From assembly GCA_030248225.1 (NCBI GenBank), contig JASANE010018619.1, positions 1 to 64,000 of the forward strand: a stretch of DNA of 64,000 bases, read 5' to 3'. Positions within the stretch are counted from its first letter, which is position 1. The number at the start of each line of letters is the position of its first letter. The translations under genes were made by a program, and so were the position numbers. The stretch comes from Trileptium ribeirensis (taxonomy: Eukaryota; Nematoda; Enoplea; Enoplida; Thoracostomopsidae). The notes beneath the pieces were generated by a model that was not told the DNA's origin, did no database searches, and saw only the letters and a list, made by a program, of their open reading frames with translations. Positions 23,201 to 35,400 of the stretch are shown here, piece by piece.

Positions 23201-25340
23201 ACTAGAGAATAGACTGTCAATCATCGGCCCTGTGTCGAGTGAGAATTATATGTGGTGAGTTTAGTACAAGGATTAACATAGTGAGTAAACCCGGGGCGAG
23301 TAAGAGGCGTGGATTAGGACAACTAATCTTGAGATCCCGAGTAATCGTGAGATCCCTTTTCATAACCAACTGTTGTCGTGTTCCGTCCGGGTGCCGGAGG
23401 ATCGAGAGAGACAAAGTTCCAACTGGGGCGGTGTACGTCCGCTACACACAGTTCATAATATAACACTGTGCGCATTCCGTCGGGTGTAATTTACCTAAGA
23501 TAAGGCTCATCATTCAGCTTAAATCTAAGGACTTAGGTACAGCTACTTAAATAAAATTGCGGAGTACTTCCGTCCGGCGCACTTTGCATTAACGTCATAA
23601 GACAACTAATAAAATAAGAGAATAAGATAAATCGTAAGGGGTAACAAAATAGAGCGAAAGAAGGGCCAATAGAGCCGCGCTTTTGATAGGGAAATACTAA
23701 ACGAGTGTTAGGAGTCCACTATGATACCCGGGGTCTTAAGGGTCCAAACACCTTAAAATTCCTTTTTCTGGGGTTTTCACTTTTTCCTATAATACCCGCT
23801 CAATCGACTTGAGATAAGCGACAATGGCTTAAAACTACACACTTAGGTATGATTACACAGTACTTAGCCTTAACTTATTTTATTAATTTTCCATTTAAAA
23901 ACATTAGGCCTAAGTATATATTAGTACTGTTGATAGCGTATTAGTGCCCATTAGCGTACAACTTCGGCCCTATTATTCAGTGACAACTACCAGGGTGAGT
24001 AGCTTAAGTGGGTCCGGAGTAGTAGTATTACGATGTTAACTGTGGCAAACGTTCTGACCGGAGCGACTTAACAGGTTTTGCTAATCTTAAGTAGACTAGG
24101 TGAGTAAGAGGCCTGGAAATAGATTACCCAATCGAGCAAACTCATTTCCTAATTATCAAATAGATCAACCGTCCGGGGATCGAGATTCTTGAGAAATTAA
24201 CTGAGTAGTAGCTAGCCACTACTACGCAGTTCTTATAATAGCGTATCGCGTCAGCCGTAAGGGACAGGTACAGAAATATAACGGCTGTATTAGAAATAAT
24301 TTTAAGGAAATTAGGACAGGTAATTAAATAACCCTGCAGTGGCAAGCCGCCCGGGCGTATCCTGCATGAGCTCACAAGAGCTGTAACTAAAGTAATAGCC
24401 AACCTAAACTCAATCACTATCATCAAAGTTGATGCCGTGATCAGCCGTCCGGGGACAGGGGATTAAATAAAGATTGTACTTAGCGTAATTCTAAGGATTT
24501 AATTGAGCTAATCAGATACTCGCACCGTCGTCAGCCGTCCGGGGGCGAATGGTGTAAACCTCACAATTAGAATTATCGATACCTAACTCCTAACTAATAG
24601 AAAATAGGTATTTTACAGTCCAAGAACTAAATTATCAAGTGGCTGTTTCGTCAAGAGAGTTAACAGAAACTTGCACGATATCGAGGTGTAAAAAGAAATC
24701 AAAATTACCGGTGGTAGATATAGCTCAATTATTTACAGTGCTAAAAGAACTTTGCCCTACTTGTACTTCAATGCTTTTGAATACATATTTTACGTGCGGC
24801 TTTGACGCTACATTGTCTAATAATTCGCATCGCAGTATTAATAAGACATGCACACGCAAAAATAAAGCGACCACTTAGTACCCGCCGGCACACCTCGAAC
24901 CGCACATCTCCAGGTGACAAATCCCGTCCCAATTTTAACTCCCGATAGCCATCATGAAATATTCTCGACCCATTCCTACCATCATTTAAGACAAAACAAA
25001 ATAACAACGATGAATAAACTATCGGTGGCCTAAAGTTGGTGTAATCTAAACAAATTGTGTCGCGAATTGTATACTTTAAATCTGTTTTATAAATACACAT
25101 TTTTACTGCAGTATTTGGTTCCGAAGTCTCGGAACCACGAGTATTTGGAAGTAGTCACGCTGCGTTACCAGACACCGGTTGCAATCCAAAAAACATATGC
25201 CTTATTCACTGTCCAAGCGGCATACCACTGACCACACCTCGTTCCCATCAATCTTTGGTGTCGTATCCCTCACCATTTAAATACCGATAGCCGTCATAAA
25301 AATTTCCAGTCCAGCCCTACCCCCAACATTTCTTAATAAA
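23201..25340 (-). repeat. Foldback-like repeat, left arm (inverted)
   Basis: It holds a series of GCCGTCCGGGG-type motifs near 23386, 23476 (weaker), 23568, 24167, 24445 and 24531, several of them about 85-90 bp apart, then two copies of a ~130-bp block (about 24885-25010 and 25195-25335) in minus orientation. Read in reverse complement, the blocks CTCTTGTGAG, CTGCAGGGTTA-TAATTACC and GAATTACGCTAA match blocks at 25931, 26157, 33899 and 34893. No reading frame of note. Confidence 0.6.
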
Positions 25341-25399
25341 ATAATAGGAGTCGCGTCAATCACGTGATTTGTGACTCATGCTTATGGAACCTTCTGGAG

Positions 25400-27500
25400 G
25401 ATTCCACAAACTACCAGCTCCCCGTTGGACTGGGAATTTCTCATGACGGCTATCGCATATTAAAATGGGACAGGAATCATCACCGAAGATTGTCGCGTTC
25501 ACGGTGTGGCCAGTAGTATGCCGGTGAGAAATAGTGGACGCGTTCCTTCGTTGCGCGTGCCTATCCTTTATTGAGCGATATGATTCGGCTAAGCGTTGCG
25601 TTGTGACTAGTTCGCTTCATTCTAGCTTTTAGATAATCGGTCACCAAAGCCGTATATAAAATGTTTATTCAAAATATTAATACAAAGCTAGGGCACAGTC
25701 CTTTATTAACGCGATTAATATAAGACACTATTATGAACAGGTAATTGTGTTTGTCTAAGTACCTCGGTGACTTCAAAATCTTAGCCAATTATTTAGAGCT
25801 ATGCACCAATTCTTACTGATGCTTTTGTCTCTCAAGTTTGTTACCAATTCGCCTATTTTTGAGCGCACAATTATTCTAAGTAATTATCTGCTGGGTTCAC
25901 GTTAGGTTATTCCATACTATTACTTTTCCTCTTGTGAGGTTTGTACAGCCATGTCAGGACGGCTCATAACTTGCACGAGTATTTGAGTACCTTATCCTCG
26001 GCTTTAGATTTACGCTAATACAGTCCTTATTGCCACAGAGTATCCGGACGGCTTACTGCTGGATTTTACCACTCTATTAGTTTTTTGTGGATTGGTACGA
26101 TGGTCTCTAGACGGCTAACCACATACGTTTATTAATTAGCTGAGCCTAGTTCGTTAGAATTACGCTAATTACGTGCCGGTTATATTAATATGCCCGTCTC
26201 CGGACGGCTAACGAACGACGCTATAACTAGTTAGTAGCGGTCGACTACTCTCCAGTTTCCCTACAATTCTGCGAGCCCCGAACGGTATAGCTCGAACCAA
26301 CGTTCAGTGGAGAATAATTCCAATATGTTGGTCACTCTCGACCCGAGCTCGCCATATTTGTACTCACGTAGCTTCCTCTCAATTATACTCCACAGGGTTT
26401 ACTCAATACTCACGGTTATTTACTTTTGAACCACTATAGCCGGACCGTTATGATTAAGTTAGCGCTCTTGAGCATATAATGCCACTTTAAGTTCTTTTAT
26501 AAGGAAATAATATTATTACGTTAAGATTAGTGACTTTTTGAGGTACCTATTTGTGCAGTCTTTGAACCACTCAACGTTAATTCTTTAACCAGAAAACACG
26601 AAGCCATCAGTTGACAGTATCGTTCTAACGTCTTGAAATATGTGTAATTCTTTACGCTAAAGCTTCTAAGCACTGACCATAAAAACCACTGTGCAAGCCC
26701 CTATAGAAATCGTAAACCATAAAGCCGCTTTTCCAAAACAATAAGAAATCGTTTTAAGCTAAACTACTCCCTAACTAGAGTAGTTATGTGACTTTTTAAT
26801 CGTTAACAACAAACCAAAAAACCAAAACTCGTAAACCATAAGTGTAGTTCTTTTACACAGCCATGATAATAAATACGGAAAACAAGGTCTACAGTGTAAA
26901 TCTTTACGCTTCCTAGCCGAAGGCAATCACTTCCGCCGCCGTATTCAGGAACAACCAAATCTCAATCAAAACAACACTACACTGAAACTGAAGATTAATG
27001 AAAGCTAACTGTACGTTAGCTAATTGCATCTTCTGATACAATTTATGCAAATTAGGTAAAAGAATGGAAAACAAAAGACAACGAAAAACAGGGACGCAAA
27101 AGGAAGGGATGGGTATAATAAACAAATTGGTGAAAAGCCCCGGGTTTTTAGGAAATTTTTGGGTTTTGTGGCGGGTTTGGACCCAGATTCCCCTTGTAGC
27201 CTAGCGGACCCCGACATTAGGGAAACACCTACTGTTATATTTTTGGATCTTTAGTGGGGTACGGGTTGGAGCGGGATTTTCTATTACGACAGCTATCGGT
27301 TATTAAATAGAGACGGGACGTCACCTGAAGATTCTGTGGCCAGTAGTATGCCGGTCGGACGTTTAAAATGGCGCGCGTCCTTCTTTACGTGATCAGTACT
27401 CGTGCAGTATATTTCGCGTTGCTCGATCACTCCGGTTTAAATACTTGGATATCAAACACGTGGCAATTAATGTTTATTACAAAACCGGATAAAACAATTA
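25400..27500 (+). repeat. Foldback-like repeat, right arm
   Basis: It opens with a ~130-bp block (25415-25560) containing ATGACGGCTATCG, AAAATGGGACAGG and GCCAGTAGTATGCCGG, the inverted partner of the blocks at 24885 and 25195. GGACGGCT-type motifs follow near 25954, 26041, 26107, 26199 and 26278, 65-90 bp apart. A second plus-strand copy of the 130-bp block is at 27255-27400. The centre of the inverted structure is about 25340-25415. Confidence 0.6.
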
Positions 27501-27864
27501 AAGTAACTAGAGTTCATCCGTAGGTTACTACACGCCGTACTGTTCTTAGTACCAATAACCTTATCGACCACGCTTTCCAACACACCGGTTACTTTCGCCT
27601 ACCTCTAGATATTGTCATTACTCGCGCTGACATCTCCGCTATTTCGACCCTACGTCGCTGGGCTCTCCATTCGTTGAAAATTTTGCCAGGGGGCATGAAC
27701 CAGGGGGCCCTCCTGGTTCCGAACCGGGGGGCGCCCGACTTTGTCAGGGGGCATTTTACCAAGAGAAAAACGATAAAAAATCATTTCAGGAACACTGCCA
27801 AAATTTTATTCAGGGTGTACTTATTTAATTTTTTGCGGTTATAAGTATTGCAAAATTGGATACA
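27501..27864. other. Left flank of LINE with GGGGGCATGAACC motif
   Basis: At 27685-27770 a C/G-rich block reads GGGGGCATGAACCAGGGGG followed by GGTTCCGAACCGGGG. A very similar block lies just right of the LINE at 32620-32720. Non-coding. Confidence 0.45.
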
Positions 27865-28711
27865 ATGGTTGGAACTCGTACTAGCTCCATTCCGGACAAT
27901 GATGTATCCTGTGTGGACTGTCACTTAAACATTACGGGTATCGATACGAACCTTTCTTGTGCCAAATGCCAGGCTGCTAGCCACAGAACATGTGCCAAGG
28001 TTAGTCATCAAGCAGTCTCCGATCTAACTAAGCCAGGATCGTCTCTGCGCTGGTCCTGTCAGAAGTGTAACCCCAGCATTGATGAAGATATCTCTAGCCT
28101 AAAATCGCTGGAACAACGGTTTACAGCTTTTGAAGAGAGTCAAAAGAAACTGGAGCGTTTGGTTTCAGCTCTTATTGCAAAAATCTCGGAAAAGGACGAC
28201 ACCCCCACCGCTAAGCCTGGCTTAGATAGCGGAGGTTATACAAGTAACAACGTTTGTACTATTGATATGATCTGCCGTGAAATGGATGAGCGTCAGCAGC
28301 GCATATATATATAACGTAATTATTTCAAACGTTACAGAATGCCAGAGTTCTGTTGTTAACGAAAGGGTAGAGCGTGATAGTGTCGCTGTTTCGGAAATAC
28401 TAGATGCTATAGGTGTTGCTATAGAACCAGAAGAAATCAAAAGTATTTTCCGAGTGGGTAAACCACGCGCCAAACCACGCCTGATAAAAGTTGTCTTTAC
28501 TAATGCCACGTTGCAGCAATCTGCGGTACGAAATGCTAAGAAGTTACGTAATCTTGATGCTTTTTCACCATACCCTAAGTGCTATGTAAATCCGGACCGC
28601 ACTAAACTAGAATCACAGTATCACAAACGGATCCGGGAACGGTCAAAAACGGCAACGCTCCCCAATAGCAGACGACCAATTAGTCTTGACACGTTCACAA
28701 GTAATTGCTAA
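27865..28711 (+). pseudogene. LINE ORF1, PHD-type zinc finger protein, frameshifted
   Basis: From ATG 27865 the first 149 codons include C-V-D-C, C-A-K-C, H-R-T-C-A-K and W-S-C-Q-K-C, a PHD/RING-like cysteine-histidine pattern as found in ORF1 of CR1-type LINEs, followed by a short coiled-coil-like stretch near residues 80-110. A frameshift near 28310, at an ATATATATA run, moves the rest to another frame ending at 28711, which has a V-x-E-I-L-D-A-I and F-R-V-G-K-P-R block. Such ORF1 proteins bind RNA and assist retrotransposition. The frameshift makes this copy non-functional. Confidence 0.8.
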
Positions 28712-31700
28712 TAACTCTTGTTTAATTTCGAGTAATAGTTTTGTTGTTAATAACGTATTTTGTAATATCTTTAATTGTGTTCTGCTTAATTGTCGTAGCG
28801 TATTAAACAAACTTGATGAGCTAGAACTGTTCCTTGCAATGTATGACTTTGATGTTGTATTTATAACGGAATCGTGGTGTGCAGCTGAAATCTCCGATAA
28901 TGAAATTTCATTTAACAATTTTAAATGTTATCGTAAAGACCGAATAGCCAGAAGGGGTGGGGGAACCCTCCTATACGTGCGGGAAACTCTACCGTCGCGT
29001 CCAGTTGAGCCCTCTAGTTCTTTCAAAGTCGTATATTGCGTCTGCTGCGAAATCAACGTCGGTTCGAAATGGATATTCCTTGCCTCAGTCTATCGTCCAC
29101 CAAACACACCAAATACTGACGATATACAGATAGGAGAGTTTTTCACCGAATTATCAAGTAATGACACGTACTGGCTAAAACTCATTGCTGGAGACTTCAA
29201 TCTACCTAGTGTCGACTGGGTTAACTTACTGTGGCATCCATCAATTGATGAGCCGGTTGACGCAATAGTCTCCTCTAATTTCGTGCAACATGTTACAATT
29301 CCAGCGCGACAAAACAACATACTGGACCTAGTGTTCTCTTCTGATCCCGATTGCGTAGCTGATGTAACTACTATCGCCCCCACTAAAAATGCTGACCACT
29401 TAGGCGTTTGCTTTACGTTCAACATTGGTTTTTCTTCAGTGACAGCACATAGAAGTCCTGCACTTCCGCGTAGGCTATGGCACAAGACAAATTGGCCTAG
29501 GGTTGCACTGCTCTAGCCGATACAGACTGGTCTTACATTTTAGACATGAAAGACACCAATGTAGTATGGTCTGCTATACATCAGTTTCAGGGAATAACCG
29601 GAACCGAAATTTACCGGAACCGGAACCAGCAACCGGAACCGTCCATTTAAACCGGATCCGGAACCGGAACCTGGTCTTAGAAATTTATATATAGTAAAAC
29701 AGATGACGGTAGAAATGAAGGTATAGTGGATTTAAAATGCATTAAAAATAAGTTTTACATTAAACTTAATGTATTGCGATGGTATTATTGCCTTTCTGAA
29801 ACTTTACACTGAGGAAGCTAACAATATTTATTTATCGATCAAATATGTCGGTTTTTGGACTATACACCATTGCGTATACTGCGTCAAATCGATTGTGCTT
29901 ACAAAGCTTGGAGCGTAGAATACACACTTTCGCTCTGTCTCCAGTCGTCTCCATTTACTACACATACGTTTGTTGCATGTTCTTCTGTAGGAAACTTAAA
30001 ATTATTGGTTTATATGATTCTAAGATAAAATAGATAGAAGGTAATTTTCTGATCAGTGGTCAGAGACACTATTTAGGCTAGCGTTGGACAAACAGTGCCC
30101 GTCAGTTATTTTATAATGATGATAACTTTCTAATCAGAATGCTATAAATGAGACACACTGTGATACTGCTCGCACAGTTTCAATAAATACAGTTCATTGC
30201 CAAGAAAGCAGTTTCTAGCTGCGTTGCAGATAACGTTAGTTTACTTCAAGTTAAACTGATTTACCAAGTTTACAAGCGCACTGGCGGGTGGCTGAATTTA
30301 TGTTAGCCAAGCATACCCTAAGTACTTCTGCGTAAGCCATGCGTACTCTGTTACCGAGTTGGACCGGTTTAATACAAACGTATCCCACAGACTTCTGGAT
30401 GTGTAAAATAGCTGCTACAAGCATCGACCTGGCTTTGATTTAACAAACTCCTGCAGGTTATTATGAAAAATTCCTGCTCAAATTATGTGCCCTACTTACG
30501 TTTTACACGGCAAATTGGTTAGTTAATCTTTTCTTTTGCTTGGTTGTATTGGAGCTTGATCATTGTATAATATATATTACATATGTTTGGATTGCAGGAT
30601 AAAGCAAAAAACGTGGAAAATTTCAAACAAAATTTTTAAACCGGAATTCCGGTTCCGGTATGGTTTTTGCCCTTTGCCGGAACCGCAACCGGAACACGAT
30701 TTTCGCCGGAAGCGGAACCGGAATTCCGGTTACTCCCTGATCAGTTTATAACATCTATTATAACCAACTATGTTCCTACCTGTTCTAAACATATATATGT
30801 GTAAGAAACCAATTTGGCCTGACAATAAAGCGTGGCAGTCTCTACGGCGTAAACCCAACACTTATAGGTATTATAAGAGAGTAGGAACGGCTAGCGCTTA
30901 CAGTTCCTTCCTCGAGGCGTCACTAGCTTCCGCTGATTGTGTTCGTACAGCCATCATCAAGCATGAACGTAAACTGGCAGATAACATCGATGGAGACAGG
31001 AAGCCCTTCTATGCCTACGCCATGCGTAAACACAAATGTAGGCCCAAAATCGATCCGTTTACTCGAGCAAATGGATCGTCGACTTGCAGTGATTTAGATA
31101 ATGCGATCTACCTAAATAACTTCTTTCGTACTGTGTTCAACACGCAATGTTTTGACCCACCTGTCCAGCGAGCTCGTACCACTTGCACTCTGTCTGAGAT
31201 TGTCTCAATTGATAACTTATTTAGACTTTGCAGCGGCGATATTAGACTCTGGGGACGCGCTTGACGTTATATATATTGACTTTAGGAAAGCGTTTGATTC
31301 CGTGAATCACGCTGCTCTCCTTCATAAATTTGGTGAGTATGGAATTACTAGAAGGTTACACGACTGGCTGGCATCCTTTCTCCGTAACAGAAAACAAAGA
31401 GTTATAATAAATGGATCGTCATCTGGTTACGTTGCTGTTGGTAGTGGTGTCCCCCAGGGATCTGTATTGGGACCATTACTCTTTCTAATATTCATTGACG
31501 ATATAGATGAGTATGCAGCATCTCTTTTCAAATTTGCCGATGACATCAGGATGGCCAGACGCATACCTCACTCTTCACTACAGTTTCTATCACTGAATGA
31601 TTTACAAGCTGACCTAGAAGGTCTTGCCACATGGTCGGAAATATGGTTGCTTGACTTCAAATATAAATAAGTGTTCGGTCATGCACTGTGGACGCAAAAA

Positions 31701-32348
31701 CCCATGCGCTGCTTATGCTTTTGGAAATAATATATTGATTCCTACGCTTGAAGAAACTGATCTGGGGGTAACGATGACCCTGACTTCACATTCTCTCATC
31801 ACTGTGTTTGCATTTGTGCCAGGGCACGTCGTATCATTGGTATGCTGAGCAGAACGATTCGATTCTGGGACAAGCGTAAATAACTACCCTTATATAAAGC
31901 TCTCATTCGTCCGATAGTAGAGTACGCCAGTGTCATATGCTGCCCTTTCTACGTTCGTGATATTGACTTGATTGAATCTGTGCAGAGCCATGCAACTAAA
32001 TTAATTCCTGAGCTCCGTCATCTGACATATGACGACCGAGTCTGCTACTTGGGTATACAAACGCTACAAACACGACTGCGAAGCGATCTTATAACTCTTT
32101 ATAAAATTATTCATCATCAAATCCATATTGATATCAGCAGAATCTTCACTGATGGCTTTGAGCGTACATGTGGGCATCCTTATAAGCTACAGATACGGTC
32201 AACTCCAAAGCACGATATCTGCAAAAACTATTTTCCGCATAGGGTGGTAAGAACCTGGAAAGCGCTGCCGCTAAAAGTGGTCACCGCCCCCAATGTCCAA
32301 TCTTTTAAACGTCAGCTGCACTCCACAGCAACTATCCCTCGGTTTTAA
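28686..32348 (+). pseudogene. CR1-like LINE ORF2 (endonuclease and reverse transcriptase), broken
   Basis: The 28686-29500 part has the AP endonuclease order: L-N-C-R-S-V near 28785, I-T-E-S-W near 28863, R-G-G-G near 28955, V-Y-R-P-P near 29090 and G-D-F-N-L-P near 29190. A frameshift near 29500 follows. The frame is then interrupted by the hAT element at 29588-30739 and resumes with further shifts. The RT shows D-F-R-K-A-F-D-S-V-N-H near 31283, G-V-P-Q-G-S-V-L-G-P near 31447 and F-A-D-D near 31537; the segment just before the first of these appears deleted near 31220. The C-terminal part ends at 32348. Dead copy. Confidence 0.88.
29588..30739 (+). mobile_element. Non-autonomous hAT-family element, copy 3, inserted in LINE ORF2
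   Basis: It starts CAGGGAATAACCGGAACC and ends with the complement of CAGGGAGTAACCGGAATTCC. A perfect 8-bp target duplication, ATCAGTTT, occupies 29580-29587 and 30740-30747. Length is 1152 bp, within 2 bp of the copy at 2495-3644 and in opposite orientation. It splits the LINE between the endonuclease and RT domains. The CCGGAACC-rich ends could form hairpins; the interior has no transposase. Confidence 0.95.
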
Positions 32349-32880
32349 TATTTGTAATTGTCTTATTTTCTTTCACAACAACCGCAATTGAAACGACTCC
32401 ACAAGACTCATTCCTATGAGGCTCTCGTGTCCATGGACTTGTATTGTCAACAAGCCGAACTGAGTCTTTCTAACCTGTCGCATGGACGCATTCAGGTACG
32501 CAAAATGCTTTTGTTGGAGATAAAAAGCTATTTTGATGCAAATTTTGATAAAATTCGAGAAATTATTGGCTTCAGAACAGAATTTCAATACAAATTTTGA
32601 TCAAAAAATAAATTTTCCAAGAGGCGATGAACCGGGGGAGCCCAAAATTATGCCAGGTGGCATGAACCGGGGGCATCTGTTTCGAACCAGGTGGCACCGA
32701 AAAATGCCAGGGCACACCCACCCACAATTTGGAGCCCAAGGTCTTGTTAGTTCAGGTTAGATTATGTGCCAATGCTCACCGGTAATGCTCACCGAACTGA
32801 TCCTCCGAGGCCTAGTTGTCAATTGAGAATTTGAGTTTCCAGGATCAGATCATAGCAGCCTCGTTTATGGCGGCTGTTAT
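32349..32880. other. Inter-LINE spacer with second GGGGGCATGAACC-type block
   Basis: The block at 32620-32720 has ATGCCAGGTGGCATGAACC and CGAACCAGGTGGCACC, similar to the block left of the LINE at 27685. No gene. Confidence 0.45.
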
Positions 32881-32924
32881 CGTACATGACTGAAAGAAAA
32901 AGAAAGAGGCAGCAGACCCAGGTT

Positions 32925-33890
32925 TCAAGCAACTAGGGACCCGGAGTCATGGAGTCGAGATTTAAAACCCTTTGTTGAGGGTGAAGCTACCACGTATTCG
33001 GGTAAATTATTCCAATACGGCACCGTTCGGACGGCAAATTGATGAGAACGGTAGTTGTGCCTGGAAACCACCGATACACGCAAACTGAGAAAATGTTGAC
33101 GTAACCCTGCATCTGGGGCGAGAGAAAACATGTTTGACCAGTCGGAATCAATCAAGCCGTGCATCATGTTATGAAGAAGGATTAAACCAGCTCGTCTGCG
33201 TCGAACAGCCAGCGATTGAATACCAAGATATTCGAGCCGTGCATGATAAGGTTTGTCACGCAGTTGATAAAGAAATCGGGTGGCACGTCTTTGAACAGAC
33301 TCTATGCGCTCAATGTCACGTCGATAGCTAGGGCTCCATGCAGGGCTGGCATACTCAACAATCGGACGCACCAACGCAAAATATAGGCTAAGAAAAACAT
33401 CGGCGTTCCAATATCGTAAAGTAGCTAACATCTTATGAGCAACTTTGCTAATCTTTGCGCACTGATGGCTAACACTTAAATTGCTGCAAACAATGACACC
33501 TAGGTCATTACAGTAGTCAACGGTCGGAATAGCTTGGCCGCGCAATTCATAATGCAGCTGTGGATTTCTGTTGCCAAAATGCATACAAGCAAATTTATGG
33601 ACGTTGAAATCAAATAACCAGTTTTCTGCGTACTGTGTTAAGCCAATCAGATCATTTGACATGTCCTCGACATCAATAGAGGGGTGTTGTCTATGGATTC
33701 TACGAATAAGTTTGGTATCGTCGGCAAATTTAAGGACCTTACTTGATACATTTTCGTCAAGATCATTAATATAATAAAGAAATAGTATTGGAGCGATGAC
33801 GGTACCCTGAGGGACCCCAGATGACACTAAACAATGCGATGATTTACACCCATTTACTGAGACACATTGGTCTCTACCAGTTAAAAAAAT
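32925..33890 (-). pseudogene. 5'-truncated LINE, RT C-terminal half
   Basis: The minus strand gives a continuous frame of about 300 codons beginning inside the RT: G-V-P-Q-G-T-V-I-A-P near the start, F-A-D-D-T near 33730, then L-G-V, I-V-E-Y-A-S-P-A-W, I-E-S-V-Q-R-R-A-T, Y-L-G-I-Q-S-L and V-P-Y-W-N-N-L-P, the C-terminal pattern of CR1/Jockey LINEs. The frame extends upstream of the GVPQG block to about 33890 and then stops abruptly at a foldback-type repeat, typical 5' truncation. It has no internal stop over 300 codons, so it is younger than the relic at 2125-4405. It belongs to a different subfamily from the plus-strand LINE, and the two lie tail to tail. Confidence 0.9.
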
Positions 33891-33894
33891 GTAG

Positions 33895-35400
33895 TAAGCC
33901 TCTTGTGAGGTTTATACGACCGCCCCGGAATGGCTGACGACGCACGTTTATCTGAGTATCTGAACCTAGGACCTAGATTTACGCAAATACGGTCGATCCT
34001 TATTTATGGGCTAAGTTTTGAGCAAGCACCGGTTACTTTTAAGTTAGCTGTTACTTTAATAAAGTTCTTATGAGTGAGGGATGTACCGGGGCTTAGCCCC
34101 AGCCCGGGCCCCGGTAGAGGTATAATTTAGGTTCCGGGGCCGGGGCTAGTGTTTCAGAAAAAAATATTTTCGGTACCGAAGTAGTAGAACAGTTAACAAA
34201 ACAATCTGGAGCTTTAGCTGAAGATATAATGCTTGCTAGTAACTAGGACAGTGAAAATTCGAATCACCTTCCTGAAACTGTGAACTTTAGCTCACAACGT
34301 ACAGTTTGTTAAACTAATAAACTAAACTGTTAAAAACGATTTGTGTTGAGTTTGATATTTCAACGAGATTATTACGTATACGGGCAAAATTTGGATATGG
34401 TTTTTCTTTTGACAAAAATATTTCTGATCAGGGATGTTTTATTCCTCGTCATATGGCTGGAACTTCAACTATAATACACAATAAAGTGAAATTCGTCTAT
34501 CCAGTTCGATTACACATGTATTACGTATCTCTTCAACTGCAACAATAGCAGCGTTAAGGGTCAGCGAAATATCCGATCAGTCGAAGCCGAAATTTCACAA
34601 CCTGTATATAGATATCAAATGTTTTCGCCTATGAATTCGCCTCACTCTGTGGGGTTCCAGATTCCCAGAGATTTTACTCCGTCCAATCCCCTATCGGCAT
34701 GTTTGTATAAGTGGTATATATGTATGCTCTATATGCGCTGGAAAGTCGAACACAAAGTACTTTTCCCAGCCACGGTCCCGGCCCCGGCAAGCTTAGGCCC
34801 GGTCCCGGTAGGCTAGGCCCGGTCACGGTAGATTTCTTGCCCCGGTACAACACTATTAAAAGTTCACACAACTGACCCCCGAATGGCTGGCGAACTGCAG
34901 GGTTAAGTAATTACCTTAGCCCGAGCATTAGATGCCGGTTATATTATATTTTGTAGTCGCCCCCGAATTTCTGGCTGGCTTCTTTAAATGAACTGCCTAG
35001 TAGCGGTCGACTACAATTCAGTGGAAGTCTCTTACTCTGTACGGACGCCGAATGGCTTCCGCGCACAGGAGATTCCAGGCCCCCGATTGGCTGGCTAAAA
35101 ATAGTAGTTGGGACCTACTGGTAGCTCGAGGAGGTAATCGACTCCAACCCCTTACTCAACCGGTCTTCTCAAGAATAACCCCCAGTGTTGAGTCGCATTC
35201 GAACATAAAATATGTACGGACCCCGAATGGCTGCCACGCACAGGAGATTCCAGGCCCCCGATTGGCTGGCTAAAAATAGTAGTTGGGACCTACTGGTAGC
35301 TCGAGGAGGTAATCGACTCCAACCCCTTACTCAACCGGTCTTCTCAAGAATAACCCCCAGTGTTGAGTCGCATTCGAACATAAGATTGCAGCAATTTAAC
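33895..35400 (+). repeat. Foldback-type motif array, third copy
   Basis: It opens with CCTCTTGTGAGGTTTATACG, matching 25931 in the same orientation, and carries CCCCGAATGGCTGGC-type motifs near 33926, 34875, 34959, 35043, 35075, 35218 and 35250. TAGTAGCGGTCGACTAC near 35010 matches 26232. A stretch at 34080-34150 and 34760-34850 is rich in GGGGCC/CCCCGG repeats. Confidence 0.6.
35041..35383 (+). repeat. Tandem duplication, two copies of 175 bp
   Basis: Sequence from 35041 (ACGGACGCCGAATGGCTTCC) recurs from 35216 (ACGGACCCCGAATGGCTGCC) with very few differences. Each unit has two CCGAATGGCTG/CCGATTGGCTG motifs of the foldback array. It makes two overlapping open frames of about 70 codons that are not genes. 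Confidence 0.92.

Noticed and set aside
30563..30751. Conserved short frames rich in P-E-F-R-F-R-Y in the hAT-family copies (also 1243-1428, 2381-2659)
   Set aside because: Conservation is explained by the CCGGAACC-rich terminus; one frame reads from the element into flanking LINE.
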